Program-made: the position numbers and the translations under genes
Part shown: positions 51,668 through 60,167 of the stretch, piece after piece
How positions within the stretch are numbered: position 1 is the stretch's first letter
Layout: each line of letters begins with the position of its first letter
Origin: Pseudomonas spelaei
Lineage (GTDB): Bacteria; Pseudomonadota; Gammaproteobacteria; Pseudomonadales; Pseudomonadaceae
Direction of reading: 5' to 3'
Length of the DNA stretch: 64,000 nucleotides
NCBI RefSeq assembly: GCF_009724245.1
Contig: NZ_WNNK01000013.1
Span: 62,001 to 126,000 of the forward strand
Notes under the pieces: model-generated
What the model was told of the DNA's origin: nothing
The model's input: only the letters and a program-made list of their open reading frames with translations
Database searches by the model: none

Positions 51668-54600
51668 TTAGGCACCTTTGGGCAATACTCTTCGATCCGA
51701 TGCCATGTCCTCATTGAAGCCATCTGGCACAGGCTTGAAACCTGAGGCTGGCGAGCGGTGGCTGGACTGGAACTGGCGCAGGCTCAGTACGTCGATTTCA
51801 CCTGTAATGCAGTAGTCGTGGTTACCTCCCTTGACTCGTAATATGTCGCGCTTCCAGCGGTCTTTATAAGGTGCGCGGATACGACTATCACCGAAGCGGC
51901 GATTGTTGCATTGGATGATGTAGGCATGAATATCAAGGGCGGCAGACTCCACCAGTGCGTTGAATGTGTCGGTGTCGCTGTTCCACTCTGGAACAAATAG
52001 CGCATCGACCTGGCCGCGTAGGTCTGCGCGGTAACGAATATTGGTTAGCTCGCTGCAGATCATGATGGCAAAGCGGAAATCACCATGCTGGATGACTGGA
52101 GGCTTTTGCCACTGTTGCTCTTGAGTGGGCTGCATCTGCAGGCCTGCTAGGCGAAAGAGTTCTTTCTCCTCATGAAATGCTGGACGCTGTTTATCCTGGC
52201 GATAGAGCATCAGCGAAGGGAACCCAAGACCGTCGTGGGTTAGCGAAGCCCAAACCTGGTGGCGCACATGCTTTCTCGGTGCATGGAGGTACTCCACCCC
52301 GGTGATCAAAGATATGCCACGGCCCTTGAGCTTGTCGGCGATACGCATAAACCATTGGGGTGGTAAAGACACTTCCGGGAGGATCAAGTAACCAGCGCCG
52401 TCAGGCCGAGAGATCAGTTCGTTAATCAGGCGATTGATGCGTTGGTAACGGTGCAGGCCGTCCGGATCGGGCCACCCCATGATGGCGGCGGTAAAGCTTT
52501 CATCTTTGGTTTCCAAACTGGCCACAGCGATGGTCTGTTTTGCTTTGGGTTCTCCGTCCGGGATATGCAAAACCTGCTTTTTGTCGAGGTGGGGCATCTT
52601 GTGCTCGGTCAGCTCAAAACCGCGCAGGGCTTGCACCACCAACCCCAGTGACTTGCGGCTGGAGGCGGCAAAAGGCGTGGGGGCTATGAGGTAGAGCTCA
52701 TTGAGACTGAATGGGCGAGTGGCAAAGGTTAGACCAGACGGGGTGCCGCGTTTAAGCCTGAGCCAGTTCGCCAGTGTAGCGATGCCGTCGGTCATCTCGT
52801 CAGGCAATAGATCTTCTGCGTCAAAAGTAGCGAGGTTTTTACGGAGTGGAATACCGCGCTGGCTGACCATTTCCTGAGGCAGGCCTGTAAAGCGCAAGGG
52901 GATATGGGCGAGATCGAAGCTGAACAGCCGAGCTTGAAGCTTCTGTATGTGCTGGGTGGTGATGTTCATTGGCCTGTCCAGGAAGTTATCCCAGATGACG
53001 GAGGCAAGGCTCTCCATATGCCCGGTCATTTGGTTTTTCCAATCCGTAGCCCCCGATTTGCTTAGGCGGGGAGGAAACGCAGAGACAATGCTCTGCGTTG
53101 TTACTTCCCAGATGGATCGCTTCCATAAATGTCGGGCCTCGGCTGGCACGTTGGCAGCTGCTAGGCTTTTGATCGCTAAAGTGCAGTCGTTCTCTACTTT
53201 AACGATCAGGCCACCAAGTGCATTGATGATCTTGTCTAGGTATTCAAAGTCTTCGCAGGCGGTAGCCATGCGGATGATGCGCGGGAGGTATTGAGCCAGT
53301 TCGAAGAACTTAATCGGGGTGAGCAGATGCTCTATGACTGCGGCGAAAAAGGCATGGCGGTGTGCTTGCCAATCCTCCGGTGGGATATCGCGTTCGAAGG
53401 CTTCGTAGTTGCGAAGGCTGAGGGCAAAACCAGCGCGGTGCAGCGTTAGTGCATCGGTCTTTCGCAGATTGTCTGCTTGCTCTCCGGCAAGGTTGGTAGC
53501 TTTGAGTAGGTCCGTAGCCACGGTGTTGGGCGAATTCGGCAGGTCGGGTAACGCGCGCCATTCGCTTGCACGTTGGTTGATCTGTTCGGAAATGGCGTTG
53601 ACCAGAGCGGTACCTGCAGACCCCGCAAGGATGAACAGCTTGTTTTTGCTGTTTTCAAAAGCGATGCGGTCTTCTTTGAGATAGCCAGGTTTGAACAGGA
53701 TGCTGCCGTTATTTTTTTTAAGCAGGTCCTTGCCGCCGTCGCGACTGAAGATCCACTCCCAAAACTGCTCAGTGGTTTTGATGTCGCTGGCGTTTTCCAT
53801 GACCAGCAGAATGTCGTCCACATAACGGCCGTAATACAGTGGCACTACTTGTTGCTCGATGAACTGGTCGAGCCCGATTAGTGCCGCGTTTGCGACCACT
53901 GCAGACGCAGGCAACCCTACGGGTAAACCTTTTCCTAGTGGCGTTTCTTGTGCCCAGGCCAACAAGGCAGAAATGAACAGGCGGTTCAGTTTTGACTGCG
54001 ATTCGCTCAGTTCAATTTTGGCTAATTTGAGGAAGCCGTCGTCGAGCATAAAGCCGGGGCTTAGCTCGTGATAGAAACTGCTTACGTCCGCTGTCAGTGC
54101 CAATACTTTTTTCTTCTCGCTCAGGGCTGTGCGCATCGCCTTGATGCCACCGTCGCGCCATTCACGGAAGGGTCTGAGATAGGGTTTGAATGATCCAAGG
54201 GCCCACGTGCTGATCTCATCGTACCGGTTACGGCGCAGGCGGCTGCCAAAGACGTTGCTGCTTAGCTGTTTGTCGAAGAGATCGCCGACTTCCATCATCC
54301 ATAGCGATGACAGCACGTGAAAGTCGATGCTGCAGCTAGCCATGAGGCGGAATACGGCGGTAGGGTGGTTGTCGGCCTCAGTCGCACTTGCCCACTCTGC
54401 TTCCGGTGAGGCGAAGATTAGGCTTGGATCCTGCTTTCCTTTGGTAATCTGGATTTCTTTGGGGGCCAGCGTCCAAGTGCCGAGAAATGCAGGGTCTTTC
54501 ACCCAGTCCTCGTTCATGGCTTCGATCTGCTCTTTCAGGCGAGCGAGATTTTTGCTCAGCTCATCTTCATAGTTGGCAATGTCGAACAGCGAGGAGTTGG

Positions 54601-54682
54601 TTGAGTAGTAGAGATCAACCTTGGCCTTGCGATAGGCGAGGCCAAGATCGTGCAGCGATACCGACATCGGGATGACACTCAT
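51668..54682 (-). CDS. Reverse transcriptase-nitrilase fusion (DRT1-like defence protein)
   Basis: A 1004-residue protein starting at the ATG 54682. The RT palm is in residues about 150-400: motif A TADVSSFYHEL (198-208), motif B region GLPVGLPASAVVANAA (about 252-267) and catalytic YVDD (287-290). A central helical region follows. The C-terminal third (about 735-960) is a carbon-nitrogen hydrolase: putative triad Glu770 (LPEVSLP), Lys831 (YRQDKQRP) and Cys876 (FAIMICSEL). All active residues are present. RT-nitrilase fusions are known as defence-associated reverse transcriptases (DRT type 1, UG1-like). The exact clade needs a phylogeny. No second RT or retron-type msr/msd is evident. Confidence 0.85.
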   Translation of the reverse strand: MSVIPMSVSLHDLGLAYRKAKVDLYYSTNSSLFDIANYEDELSKNLARLKEQIEAMNEDWVKDPAFLGTWTLAPKEIQITKGKQDPSLIFASPEAEWASATEADNHPTAVFRLMASCSIDFHVLSSLWMMEVGDLFDKQLSSNVFGSRLRRNRYDEISTWALGSFKPYLRPFREWRDGGIKAMRTALSEKKKVLALTADVSSFYHELSPGFMLDDGFLKLAKIELSESQSKLNRLFISALLAWAQETPLGKGLPVGLPASAVVANAALIGLDQFIEQQVVPLYYGRYVDDILLVMENASDIKTTEQFWEWIFSRDGGKDLLKKNNGSILFKPGYLKEDRIAFENSKNKLFILAGSAGTALVNAISEQINQRASEWRALPDLPNSPNTVATDLLKATNLAGEQADNLRKTDALTLHRAGFALSLRNYEAFERDIPPEDWQAHRHAFFAAVIEHLLTPIKFFELAQYLPRIIRMATACEDFEYLDKIINALGGLIVKVENDCTLAIKSLAAANVPAEARHLWKRSIWEVTTQSIVSAFPPRLSKSGATDWKNQMTGHMESLASVIWDNFLDRPMNITTQHIQKLQARLFSFDLAHIPLRFTGLPQEMVSQRGIPLRKNLATFDAEDLLPDEMTDGIATLANWLRLKRGTPSGLTFATRPFSLNELYLIAPTPFAASSRKSLGLVVQALRGFELTEHKMPHLDKKQVLHIPDGEPKAKQTIAVASLETKDESFTAAIMGWPDPDGLHRYQRINRLINELISRPDGAGYLILPEVSLPPQWFMRIADKLKGRGISLITGVEYLHAPRKHVRHQVWASLTHDGLGFPSLMLYRQDKQRPAFHEEKELFRLAGLQMQPTQEQQWQKPPVIQHGDFRFAIMICSELTNIRYRADLRGQVDALFVPEWNSDTDTFNALVESAALDIHAYIIQCNNRRFGDSRIRAPYKDRWKRDILRVKGGNHDYCITGEIDVLSLRQFQSSHRSPASGFKPVPDGFNEDMASDRRVLPKGA

Positions 54683-54923
54683 TTCTAAACCTTCGGCAAT
54701 CCTGAGATATCCCGGATATTACCGAAAGCAAGCATGAGTGGGCTAAAGCATTGCAAGGCGCTCTATCTCTACTCACGATTGTCATGAGTGGACTACTGAA
54801 CGGCCGCTTTAGTAGGCACTTTAACGGGCCGCTTTGGCTGTTAGCCTTCGGTCACTGGCTGCTGCTTAGGGGCGATCGTTGCCCTCAGTAAAGGACAGCG
54901 TTGGGGTCGAGGTCGCCTTAGGG
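54683..54923. other. Gap between integrase and RT genes; possible ncRNA or promoter
   Basis: 241 bp upstream of the RT gene on its coding side, with no gene. It contains two similar cggccgcttt units near 54799 and 54826. Some defence RTs use a non-coding RNA template next to the gene; nothing here proves that, but it is the place to look. Confidence 0.3.
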
Positions 54924-56192
54924 TCATCGTATCGAAACGACCTTTTTATCTCGATTTTCTCTGATAGCTGATACAGACAAGTTTCCGGTTGCTGCTTCCT
55001 GGATATGGTTGCTCCACCAAGCCATCATCGGGCGTCGGCGCTCGATGTAATCCGCCCGGTTATAGGCGCTGCGAACCTCGTCTTTATCGACGTGGGCAAG
55101 CGCTACCTCGATCAGCTCTGGCTCCCAGCCGTGTTCGTTGAGGATAGTACTGGCCATGGAGCGCAAACCATGACTCACCAATCTACCGTCAAATCCCATA
55201 CGTTTCAGGGCCATATTTGCCGTCTGACTGTTGGAATGATCCCGTGGGTCTCTGTCGGCTGGGAACACGTATTCTCTGTGGCCGCTGTAGGGCTTGATCG
55301 TCTCTAGCAGAGCAAGTGCGTGTTCGGTCAGCGGTATGACGTGAGCGCGTCGCTTCTTCATACGCTCCGCTGGAATCGTCCAGGTTTTCTTGTCGAGGTC
55401 GATGTCAGCCCAGGAAGTCGTCGCGGCTTCTGCAGGGCGGGTCATGGTGTGAAGTTGCCATTCGATCAGGCAGCGCGTTGTTCTTTTTATGCTCGCATTG
55501 GCAATGGCGACCATCAGTTCTGGCAGCTCTTCAGGGCGAAGAGCTGCCATGTTCTGCTTTTTCGGCTTTTTGAAAACAGCTCGGATGCCGCTGAGCGGAT
55601 TGGCAAAGATCATTCCCGAGTTCACGCCGTAGGTCATGATCTCGTTGAGTCGTTGGGTCAGTCGCTTCACTGTCTCCAGACTGCCCTTCATTTCCAGAGG
55701 GCGCAGCAGCTCGATAACCATAGGGGCATTGATCTGCGAGATAGGTGTTGTTCCCAGTGATGGGAAGACATGCAGTGTGAGCGAGCGCCAGATGTCCTCG
55801 GCATAAGCCTGAGTGACAGAATCCTTTTTCAGTTCAAACCAGGCAGACGCCACGTTCTCGAATGTGTGCTCAGTTGCCTGTCTTTTTGTCTGCTCCAACT
55901 CGCTACGTTGTTCTTTAGGGTCGATGCCTTGGGCGAGAAGCTCTCTGGCTTCGACCGTTTTTTTCCTGGCTTGCGCGAGCGAGAGTTCTGGATAGGTGCC
56001 GAGGCCCATATTGATGCGATTTTTTGTAATCGGCTGCCGGTAGTTGAAGTTCCAGAGCGTAGAGCCATTGACCCTCACGCGCAGCTGTAAGCCGTCTCCA
56101 TCGCTGAGGACGTAGTCCTTGTCTTTCGGCTTTACCGCTTTGAGCTGGCGGTCAGAGAGGCGGGTGGCTTGGGCGCACATGAGGTGTTCCAT
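54924..56192 (-). CDS. int: Tyrosine integrase, DUF4102/P4 type
   Basis: A 422-residue integrase. The ATG at 56190-56192 (MEHLMCAQATRLSDRQLKAV) is preferred; the frame open to 56330 runs across the attachment site and arm repeats. The N-terminal DUF4102 arm-binding domain (DYVLSDGDGLQLRVRVNGS), a SAM-like core-binding domain (about 105-190) and the catalytic domain follow. In the catalytic domain, Arg is in TMTRPAEAATTSW, His-x-x-Arg in VSHGLRSMAS, and the nucleophile is Tyr in SAYNRADYIERRR. The gene is next to attR and reads away from ssrA, the standard position. It inserts and probably excises the island. Confidence 0.92.
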   Translation of the reverse strand: MEHLMCAQATRLSDRQLKAVKPKDKDYVLSDGDGLQLRVRVNGSTLWNFNYRQPITKNRINMGLGTYPELSLAQARKKTVEARELLAQGIDPKEQRSELEQTKRQATEHTFENVASAWFELKKDSVTQAYAEDIWRSLTLHVFPSLGTTPISQINAPMVIELLRPLEMKGSLETVKRLTQRLNEIMTYGVNSGMIFANPLSGIRAVFKKPKKQNMAALRPEELPELMVAIANASIKRTTRCLIEWQLHTMTRPAEAATTSWADIDLDKKTWTIPAERMKKRRAHVIPLTEHALALLETIKPYSGHREYVFPADRDPRDHSNSQTANMALKRMGFDGRLVSHGLRSMASTILNEHGWEPELIEVALAHVDKDEVRSAYNRADYIERRRPMMAWWSNHIQEAATGNLSVSAIRENRDKKVVSIR

Positions 56193-56196
56193 GACA

Positions 56197-56252
56197 TCAA
56201 TTGGTATTCCAAAAATTACCACCGAAGGGCTTGGAATACCATCTGGAATACC
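56197..56252. repeat. Integrase arm-type repeats, right end
   Basis: tcaattggtattccaaaa (56197-56214) is the exact inverse of 29775-29792. Beyond it, tggaatacc occurs at 56232-56240 and 56244-56252, 12 bp apart as at the left end. The sites fall just upstream of the integrase start, where integrase binding could also repress its own promoter. Confidence 0.65.
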
Positions 56253-56280
56253 CGACAACGTGGATTGTGTCGGACGTCTC

Positions 56281-56354
56281 TGGACGCTAATAGACCCTAA
56301 GGCCTTGATTTTGCTGGATTTCAGGCACAAAAAAAGACGTCCGTGGACGTCTTT
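56281..56354. repeat. Island right attachment site (attR) at the ssrA terminator
   Basis: Direct repeat of 29621-29694 (see that entry). It starts 12 bp after the 3' end of tmRNA and covers the tmRNA terminator, so insertion rebuilt a working terminator. Insertion sites for DUF4102 integrases at ssrA are well known, although usually within the RNA 3' end itself. Confidence 0.85.
56329..56354 (-). terminator. Rho-independent terminator of ssrA
   Basis: Minus-strand hairpin aaagacgtcc / ggacgtcttt followed by a run of seven T's, 12 bp beyond the tmRNA CCA end. It is inside the attR repeat. Confidence 0.85.
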
Positions 56355-56365
56355 AGATGTAAAGT

Positions 56366-56763
56366 TGGTGGAGCCGGGGGGATTTGAACCCCCGTCCGCC
56401 AGTACTCCGCTGTCGGTACTACATGCGTAGCCGTTTCTATTAAGTTAACCCTCAGCGACCCGAAGGGCAGGGTGCTTTGGGCGAGTTGTGTAAGTTTTAG
56501 CCGCTTCGTCCACAACGTACTGCACGGCGATTCTGTTCTATATGACAATCACTTTGGGTTTACAGACATCCCCTGGTGATTGCTGGACCCGAAGGTACCA
56601 GAAGCTCAGGATCTAAAGCTGCTTACGCAGCGAGAGAGAATTCCTGGCCGTAGGTTTCGTCATTGGCAACTATAAGAAGTTGCAACAGTGGATTTACGAG
56701 TTCTGTTACCAACTCGGCATGCACCTAAAGTTTCGCGACCGGCGTCGAATCCTAAACGGCCCC
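56366..56763 (-). ncRNA. ssrA: Transfer-messenger RNA (tmRNA)
   Basis: A 398-nt tmRNA read on the minus strand. The 5' end ggggccgtttaggattcgac pairs with the encoded 3' end ggctccacca, forming the alanine-tRNA-like acceptor. The T-arm is the stretch around 56376-56392 (gttcaaatcc on the minus strand). The tag frame at 56623-56667 codes for ANDETYGQEFSLAA then TAA. The tag ends in LAA, as needed for ClpXP. It rescues stalled ribosomes with SmpB, encoded 6.6 kb away. Its downstream terminator is the island insertion site. Confidence 0.95.
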
Positions 56764-56828
56764 GTGCTTGTTGCTCGGTGTTTCAAGGTGAGCGACAAGC
56801 CTGTGCAGTGTACGCCAAACGGTCACAG

Positions 56829-56852
56829 AAGGCCAACCCGAAGGTTGGCCTT
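56829..56852. terminator. Strong hairpin between ssrA and the secreted-protein gene
   Basis: Perfect 10-bp arms (aaggccaacc / ggttggcctt) with loop cgaa, 13 bp past the stop of the minus-strand gene at 56866. Only a short T-run follows. It separates that gene from the tmRNA promoter. Confidence 0.65.
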
Positions 56853-56865
56853 GAGCGGTTGCAGG

Positions 56866-57150
56866 CTATTGGTTGCCGCCTTTGTCGCTGTCCTGCAGGT
56901 CTTGCAGGGCTTTGGAGGTGATCTCGATGCATGTCTTGTCATCACCCGCGGCATGGGCTGCCTTGGCTTGGGAGACGGCGGTGTCTATTTCGCCGCTTTT
57001 GCCGCTGGTGTCGGTCGCGAGCAAGGCTTTCCCGTTGTTGATTCTGTCCAGGTTGATTTGGCACAGATCGTCTGTTTTTCCGGCTGCAAATGCGGGGGAT
57101 GCGAGCATCGCAGCGGTAATGAACAAGCCAGCAAGAGCGGAACGCTTCAT
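56866..57150 (-). CDS. Small secreted protein of unknown function
   Basis: A 94-residue protein from the ATG at 57148-57150, behind ggagatact (reverse strand). Signal peptide MKRSALAGLFITAAMLASPA, cleavage after AFA. The mature 70 residues are charged and helical, with two Cys (DLCQINLDRINNGK; DDKTCIEITSKALQDL) that could form one disulphide. Family not recognised; small periplasmic proteins like this are common in Pseudomonas. Monocistronic. Confidence 0.65.
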   Translation of the reverse strand: MKRSALAGLFITAAMLASPAFAAGKTDDLCQINLDRINNGKALLATDTSGKSGEIDTAVSQAKAAHAAGDDKTCIEITSKALQDLQDSDKGGNQ

Positions 57151-57286
57151 GAGTATCTCCTTGTGCAAAGAGGGCTCGATGCTGCGCGGTGGTTGCGGGC
57201 AGCCGGCGAGGTCACGATCAGCCCGGTTCATCAAGGCTTATGCAGATGACTACACCGGCGCGCAGGGGTTCTGTCGGGTGGTTGAA

Positions 57287-60097
57287 TTAGTGGGTGCGAG
57301 CCTGGGTGACGCGATCCACCAGATACACCAACCCGTGATAATCAATCCCACCGTGCTGGCTCAGGCCGATCTCACAGGTACGGCTGGTGGAGATGCCTTC
57401 GCTGCAGTGTTGCACGGCGTCTTTCAGCGAGCGCAATGAGTGGGCATTCAGCTCCGGCGTGGTGAAGCCTTTGTCACCGGCAAAACCACAGCAGTGGATA
57501 CCTTCGGGGATTACCACGTTGTGGCTGCATTGTCGGGCCAGGTCGATCAGGGCCTGGCTTTCTCCCAGGTGCTGGGTGCTGCAGGTGACATGCACGGCGA
57601 TGGGCGCTTCCTGGGGCGTGAAGTCGAGGCGGTCCATCAGGTGGGTGCGGATAAACCGTACCGGGTCGTAGAGATCCAGGCGGGTTTCGCCCAGGTCTTG
57701 CATCAGGCGCAGGGTGCAGGGGCTGGTGTCGCAATAGATCGGGTCGAGACCGCCACGGCTGGCGTGGAGCAGGGCGCCGATCAGTTCCTGGCGCTTGTGT
57801 TCGGCTTGTTCGACGTAGCCTTTGGAGGCGAACGGTTGGCCGCAGCACAGGCTGTCCTGATTGTCGGGGAAGACGACTTGATAGCCGGCCTTTTCCAGCA
57901 GGCCACGGGTTTTGTCGTACAGCGACATTTGTTCTTTGTCGCCCGCCGACGGTCCCATCGCCCGTGATACGCAGGCCGCCAGGTACACGACGCGTGGCCG
58001 CTCATCGCTGATGGCAGGGCTGAAGCGAATGGCCTTTTCCGGTTGCGGCATGGCGTTGGTCCATTGGGGGATTTGGCCCTTGGACAGTTTTGTCATTGTT
58101 GCGGAAAGCTTTGCCAGTCTTGGTGCACCTAACAGCATCCGCGCACCATTGGCGACGTGCAGGGTGAAGCGGGCACCTTGCAGGGCCGTAGCGAAGTGTG
58201 TCGCCAGCCAGTTGGCCGTTTTCGTGCGGTTGGCGTCGCGGCTGCGCAGTTTTTTCACCAGGTCGCCGGTGTTGATGCCTACGGGGCAACGTTGGGCGCA
58301 CAAGCCGGTTGCGGCGCAGGTTTCGATACCCTGGTAGTGGTAAGCGGTTTCCAGTTCGGTGGTGTCGACGCCCGTACGTTTTTTGGCCTGGATGTCGCGC
58401 CAGATCACGATGCGCTGGCGTGGGCTCAAGGTCAGGCCTTTTGACGGGCAGACCGGCTCACAAAAGCCGCACTCGATGCACTTATCTACAAGCTCATCGG
58501 CGGCGGGCAGGGGCTTGAGGTGTTTCAGGTGGATCTGCGGGTCTTCGCTGAGCACCACGTCCGGGTTGAGAATGCCGTGGGGGTCCAGCAGGCGCTTGAG
58601 CTGCCACATCAATTGGTAGGCATCGCTGCCCCATTCCAGCTCGACGAAAGGCGCCATATTGCGGCCGGTGCCGTGCTCGGCTTTCAGTGAGCCACCGAAC
58701 TCCACCGCCACCAACTGTGCGACGTCGTCCATGAACGCCTGGTAGCGTGCGACTTCTTCAGCGCTGTTGAAGCCTTGGGTGAAGACAAAGTGCAGATTGC
58801 CTTCCAGGGCATGTCCGAAAAGGATGGCTTCGTCGTAGTGATGTTTGTCGAACAGTTCGATCAAGCGGTTAACGCCGATGGCCAGTTGTTCGACCGGGAA
58901 GGTGACGTCTTCGATGATCACCGTGGTGCCGGTTTTGCGCACCGCGCCGACGGCGGGGAATGTGTCCTTGCGGATTGCCCACAGGCGGGCGTTTTCCACG
59001 GGGTCTTCGGTGAAGTCGACTTGCTTCTCCACCGGGAAACCGGCCAGTGACGCCATGATCAGCGCCAGTTGCTTATGGAGCAACGTGGGCGACGCAGCGC
59101 GGGACTCGATCAACAATGCGCAGGCATTTTCCGACAGGTGTTGTACGAATGCAGGCATGCCAGGCTTGTCCTGCACCGAACGCATGCTGCGTCGGTCCAG
59201 CAGTTCGACCGCCGAGACTGGCTGGGTTTTCAGGACTGTCACTGCGTTGCAGCAGGTTTCTACATCGGGGAACACAATCAGGGCTGACGCTTTGTTGGGA
59301 TGATCGATCACCGTGTCGTAGGTCACTGCACTGATAAAGCCCAGGGTGCCTTCGGAGCCCACCAGCAAATGGCTGAGGATATCCAGCGGCTCGTCGAAAT
59401 CCACCAGGGCATTGAGTGACAGACCGGTGGTATTTTTCAGACGGTATTTGTGGCGGATTTTTGCAGCCAACTCAGTGTTGGCCCGGGTCTCGCGGCCCAG
59501 GGTTGCCAACTGTTCCAGCAGCTCGCCGTGGTGTTGGCGGAAGGCCGAGATGCTGGCGGCATCTTCGGTGTCCAGGCGACTGCCATCGGCGAGTACCAGG
59601 CGAATGCCCGCGAGGGTGTGATAGGTGTTTTGCGCGGTGCCGCAGCACATTCCGCTGGCGTTGTTGGCGACGATACCGCCGATCTTGCAGGCATTGATCG
59701 ACGCCGGGTCCGGGCCAATCTTGCGCCCGAACGGCGCGAGCCAGGCGTTGGCCTGGGCACCGATCACGCCGGGTTGCAGGCGGATTTGCGTACCCTGGCC
59801 GCGAATTTCGCGAGCGTTCCAATTGTCGCCCAGCACAATCAGGACCGAGTCGCTGATGGCTTGTCCGGAGAGGCTGGTACCGGCGGCGCGAAAGGTCACC
59901 GGCACTCGGTCGCGCTGCGCCAGTTGTAGCAGGGCGACCACTTCGTCCTCTGACTCAACGCGGATCACCAATTGTGGGATCAGTCGGTAAAAGCTGGCGT
60001 CGGTGCCGAAAGCCAAGGTGGAAAGCGGATCGTCGAAGCGTCGACTTTTCGGGATCAACTGTGCGACATCAGCAAGAAAAGCAGCAGGCAGGCTCAT
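57287..60097 (-). CDS. dld: FAD/Fe-S D-lactate dehydrogenase
   Basis: A 936-residue membrane-associated oxidoreductase that oxidises D-lactate (or a related 2-hydroxy acid) and feeds electrons to the respiratory chain. The N-terminal FAD (PCMH) domain spans about 35-260 (VTFRAAGTSLSGQAISDSVL; NNASGMCCG), followed by the FAD-oxidase C domain (about 265-530; TGRNMAPFVELEWG). Two 4Fe-4S centres follow (CIECGFCEPVCPS, about 538-550; CAATGLCAQRCPVG, about 594-607). Two CCG domains close the protein (CCGQPFASKGY, HCCGFAGDKGF). It combines what are separate subunits in GlcD/GlcF or LldEF. It lies 70 bp after lldP in the same direction. Confidence 0.85.
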   Translation of the reverse strand: MSLPAAFLADVAQLIPKSRRFDDPLSTLAFGTDASFYRLIPQLVIRVESEDEVVALLQLAQRDRVPVTFRAAGTSLSGQAISDSVLIVLGDNWNAREIRGQGTQIRLQPGVIGAQANAWLAPFGRKIGPDPASINACKIGGIVANNASGMCCGTAQNTYHTLAGIRLVLADGSRLDTEDAASISAFRQHHGELLEQLATLGRETRANTELAAKIRHKYRLKNTTGLSLNALVDFDEPLDILSHLLVGSEGTLGFISAVTYDTVIDHPNKASALIVFPDVETCCNAVTVLKTQPVSAVELLDRRSMRSVQDKPGMPAFVQHLSENACALLIESRAASPTLLHKQLALIMASLAGFPVEKQVDFTEDPVENARLWAIRKDTFPAVGAVRKTGTTVIIEDVTFPVEQLAIGVNRLIELFDKHHYDEAILFGHALEGNLHFVFTQGFNSAEEVARYQAFMDDVAQLVAVEFGGSLKAEHGTGRNMAPFVELEWGSDAYQLMWQLKRLLDPHGILNPDVVLSEDPQIHLKHLKPLPAADELVDKCIECGFCEPVCPSKGLTLSPRQRIVIWRDIQAKKRTGVDTTELETAYHYQGIETCAATGLCAQRCPVGINTGDLVKKLRSRDANRTKTANWLATHFATALQGARFTLHVANGARMLLGAPRLAKLSATMTKLSKGQIPQWTNAMPQPEKAIRFSPAISDERPRVVYLAACVSRAMGPSAGDKEQMSLYDKTRGLLEKAGYQVVFPDNQDSLCCGQPFASKGYVEQAEHKRQELIGALLHASRGGLDPIYCDTSPCTLRLMQDLGETRLDLYDPVRFIRTHLMDRLDFTPQEAPIAVHVTCSTQHLGESQALIDLARQCSHNVVIPEGIHCCGFAGDKGFTTPELNAHSLRSLKDAVQHCSEGISTSRTCEIGLSQHGGIDYHGLVYLVDRVTQARTH

Positions 60098-60167
60098 GGG
60101 TCCTCCAGGAATAGCGGACGCCGGAATAGTTGTCCGGCGTCGTTGCTTACCCTATTACGTGTAGGTC

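Noticed and set aside
51668..54682. RT as a retron or diversity-generating retroelement
   Set aside because: No msr/msd-like repeat pair is seen next to it, and no variable/template repeat or target gene is present. The nitrilase fusion fits the DRT1-like group instead.
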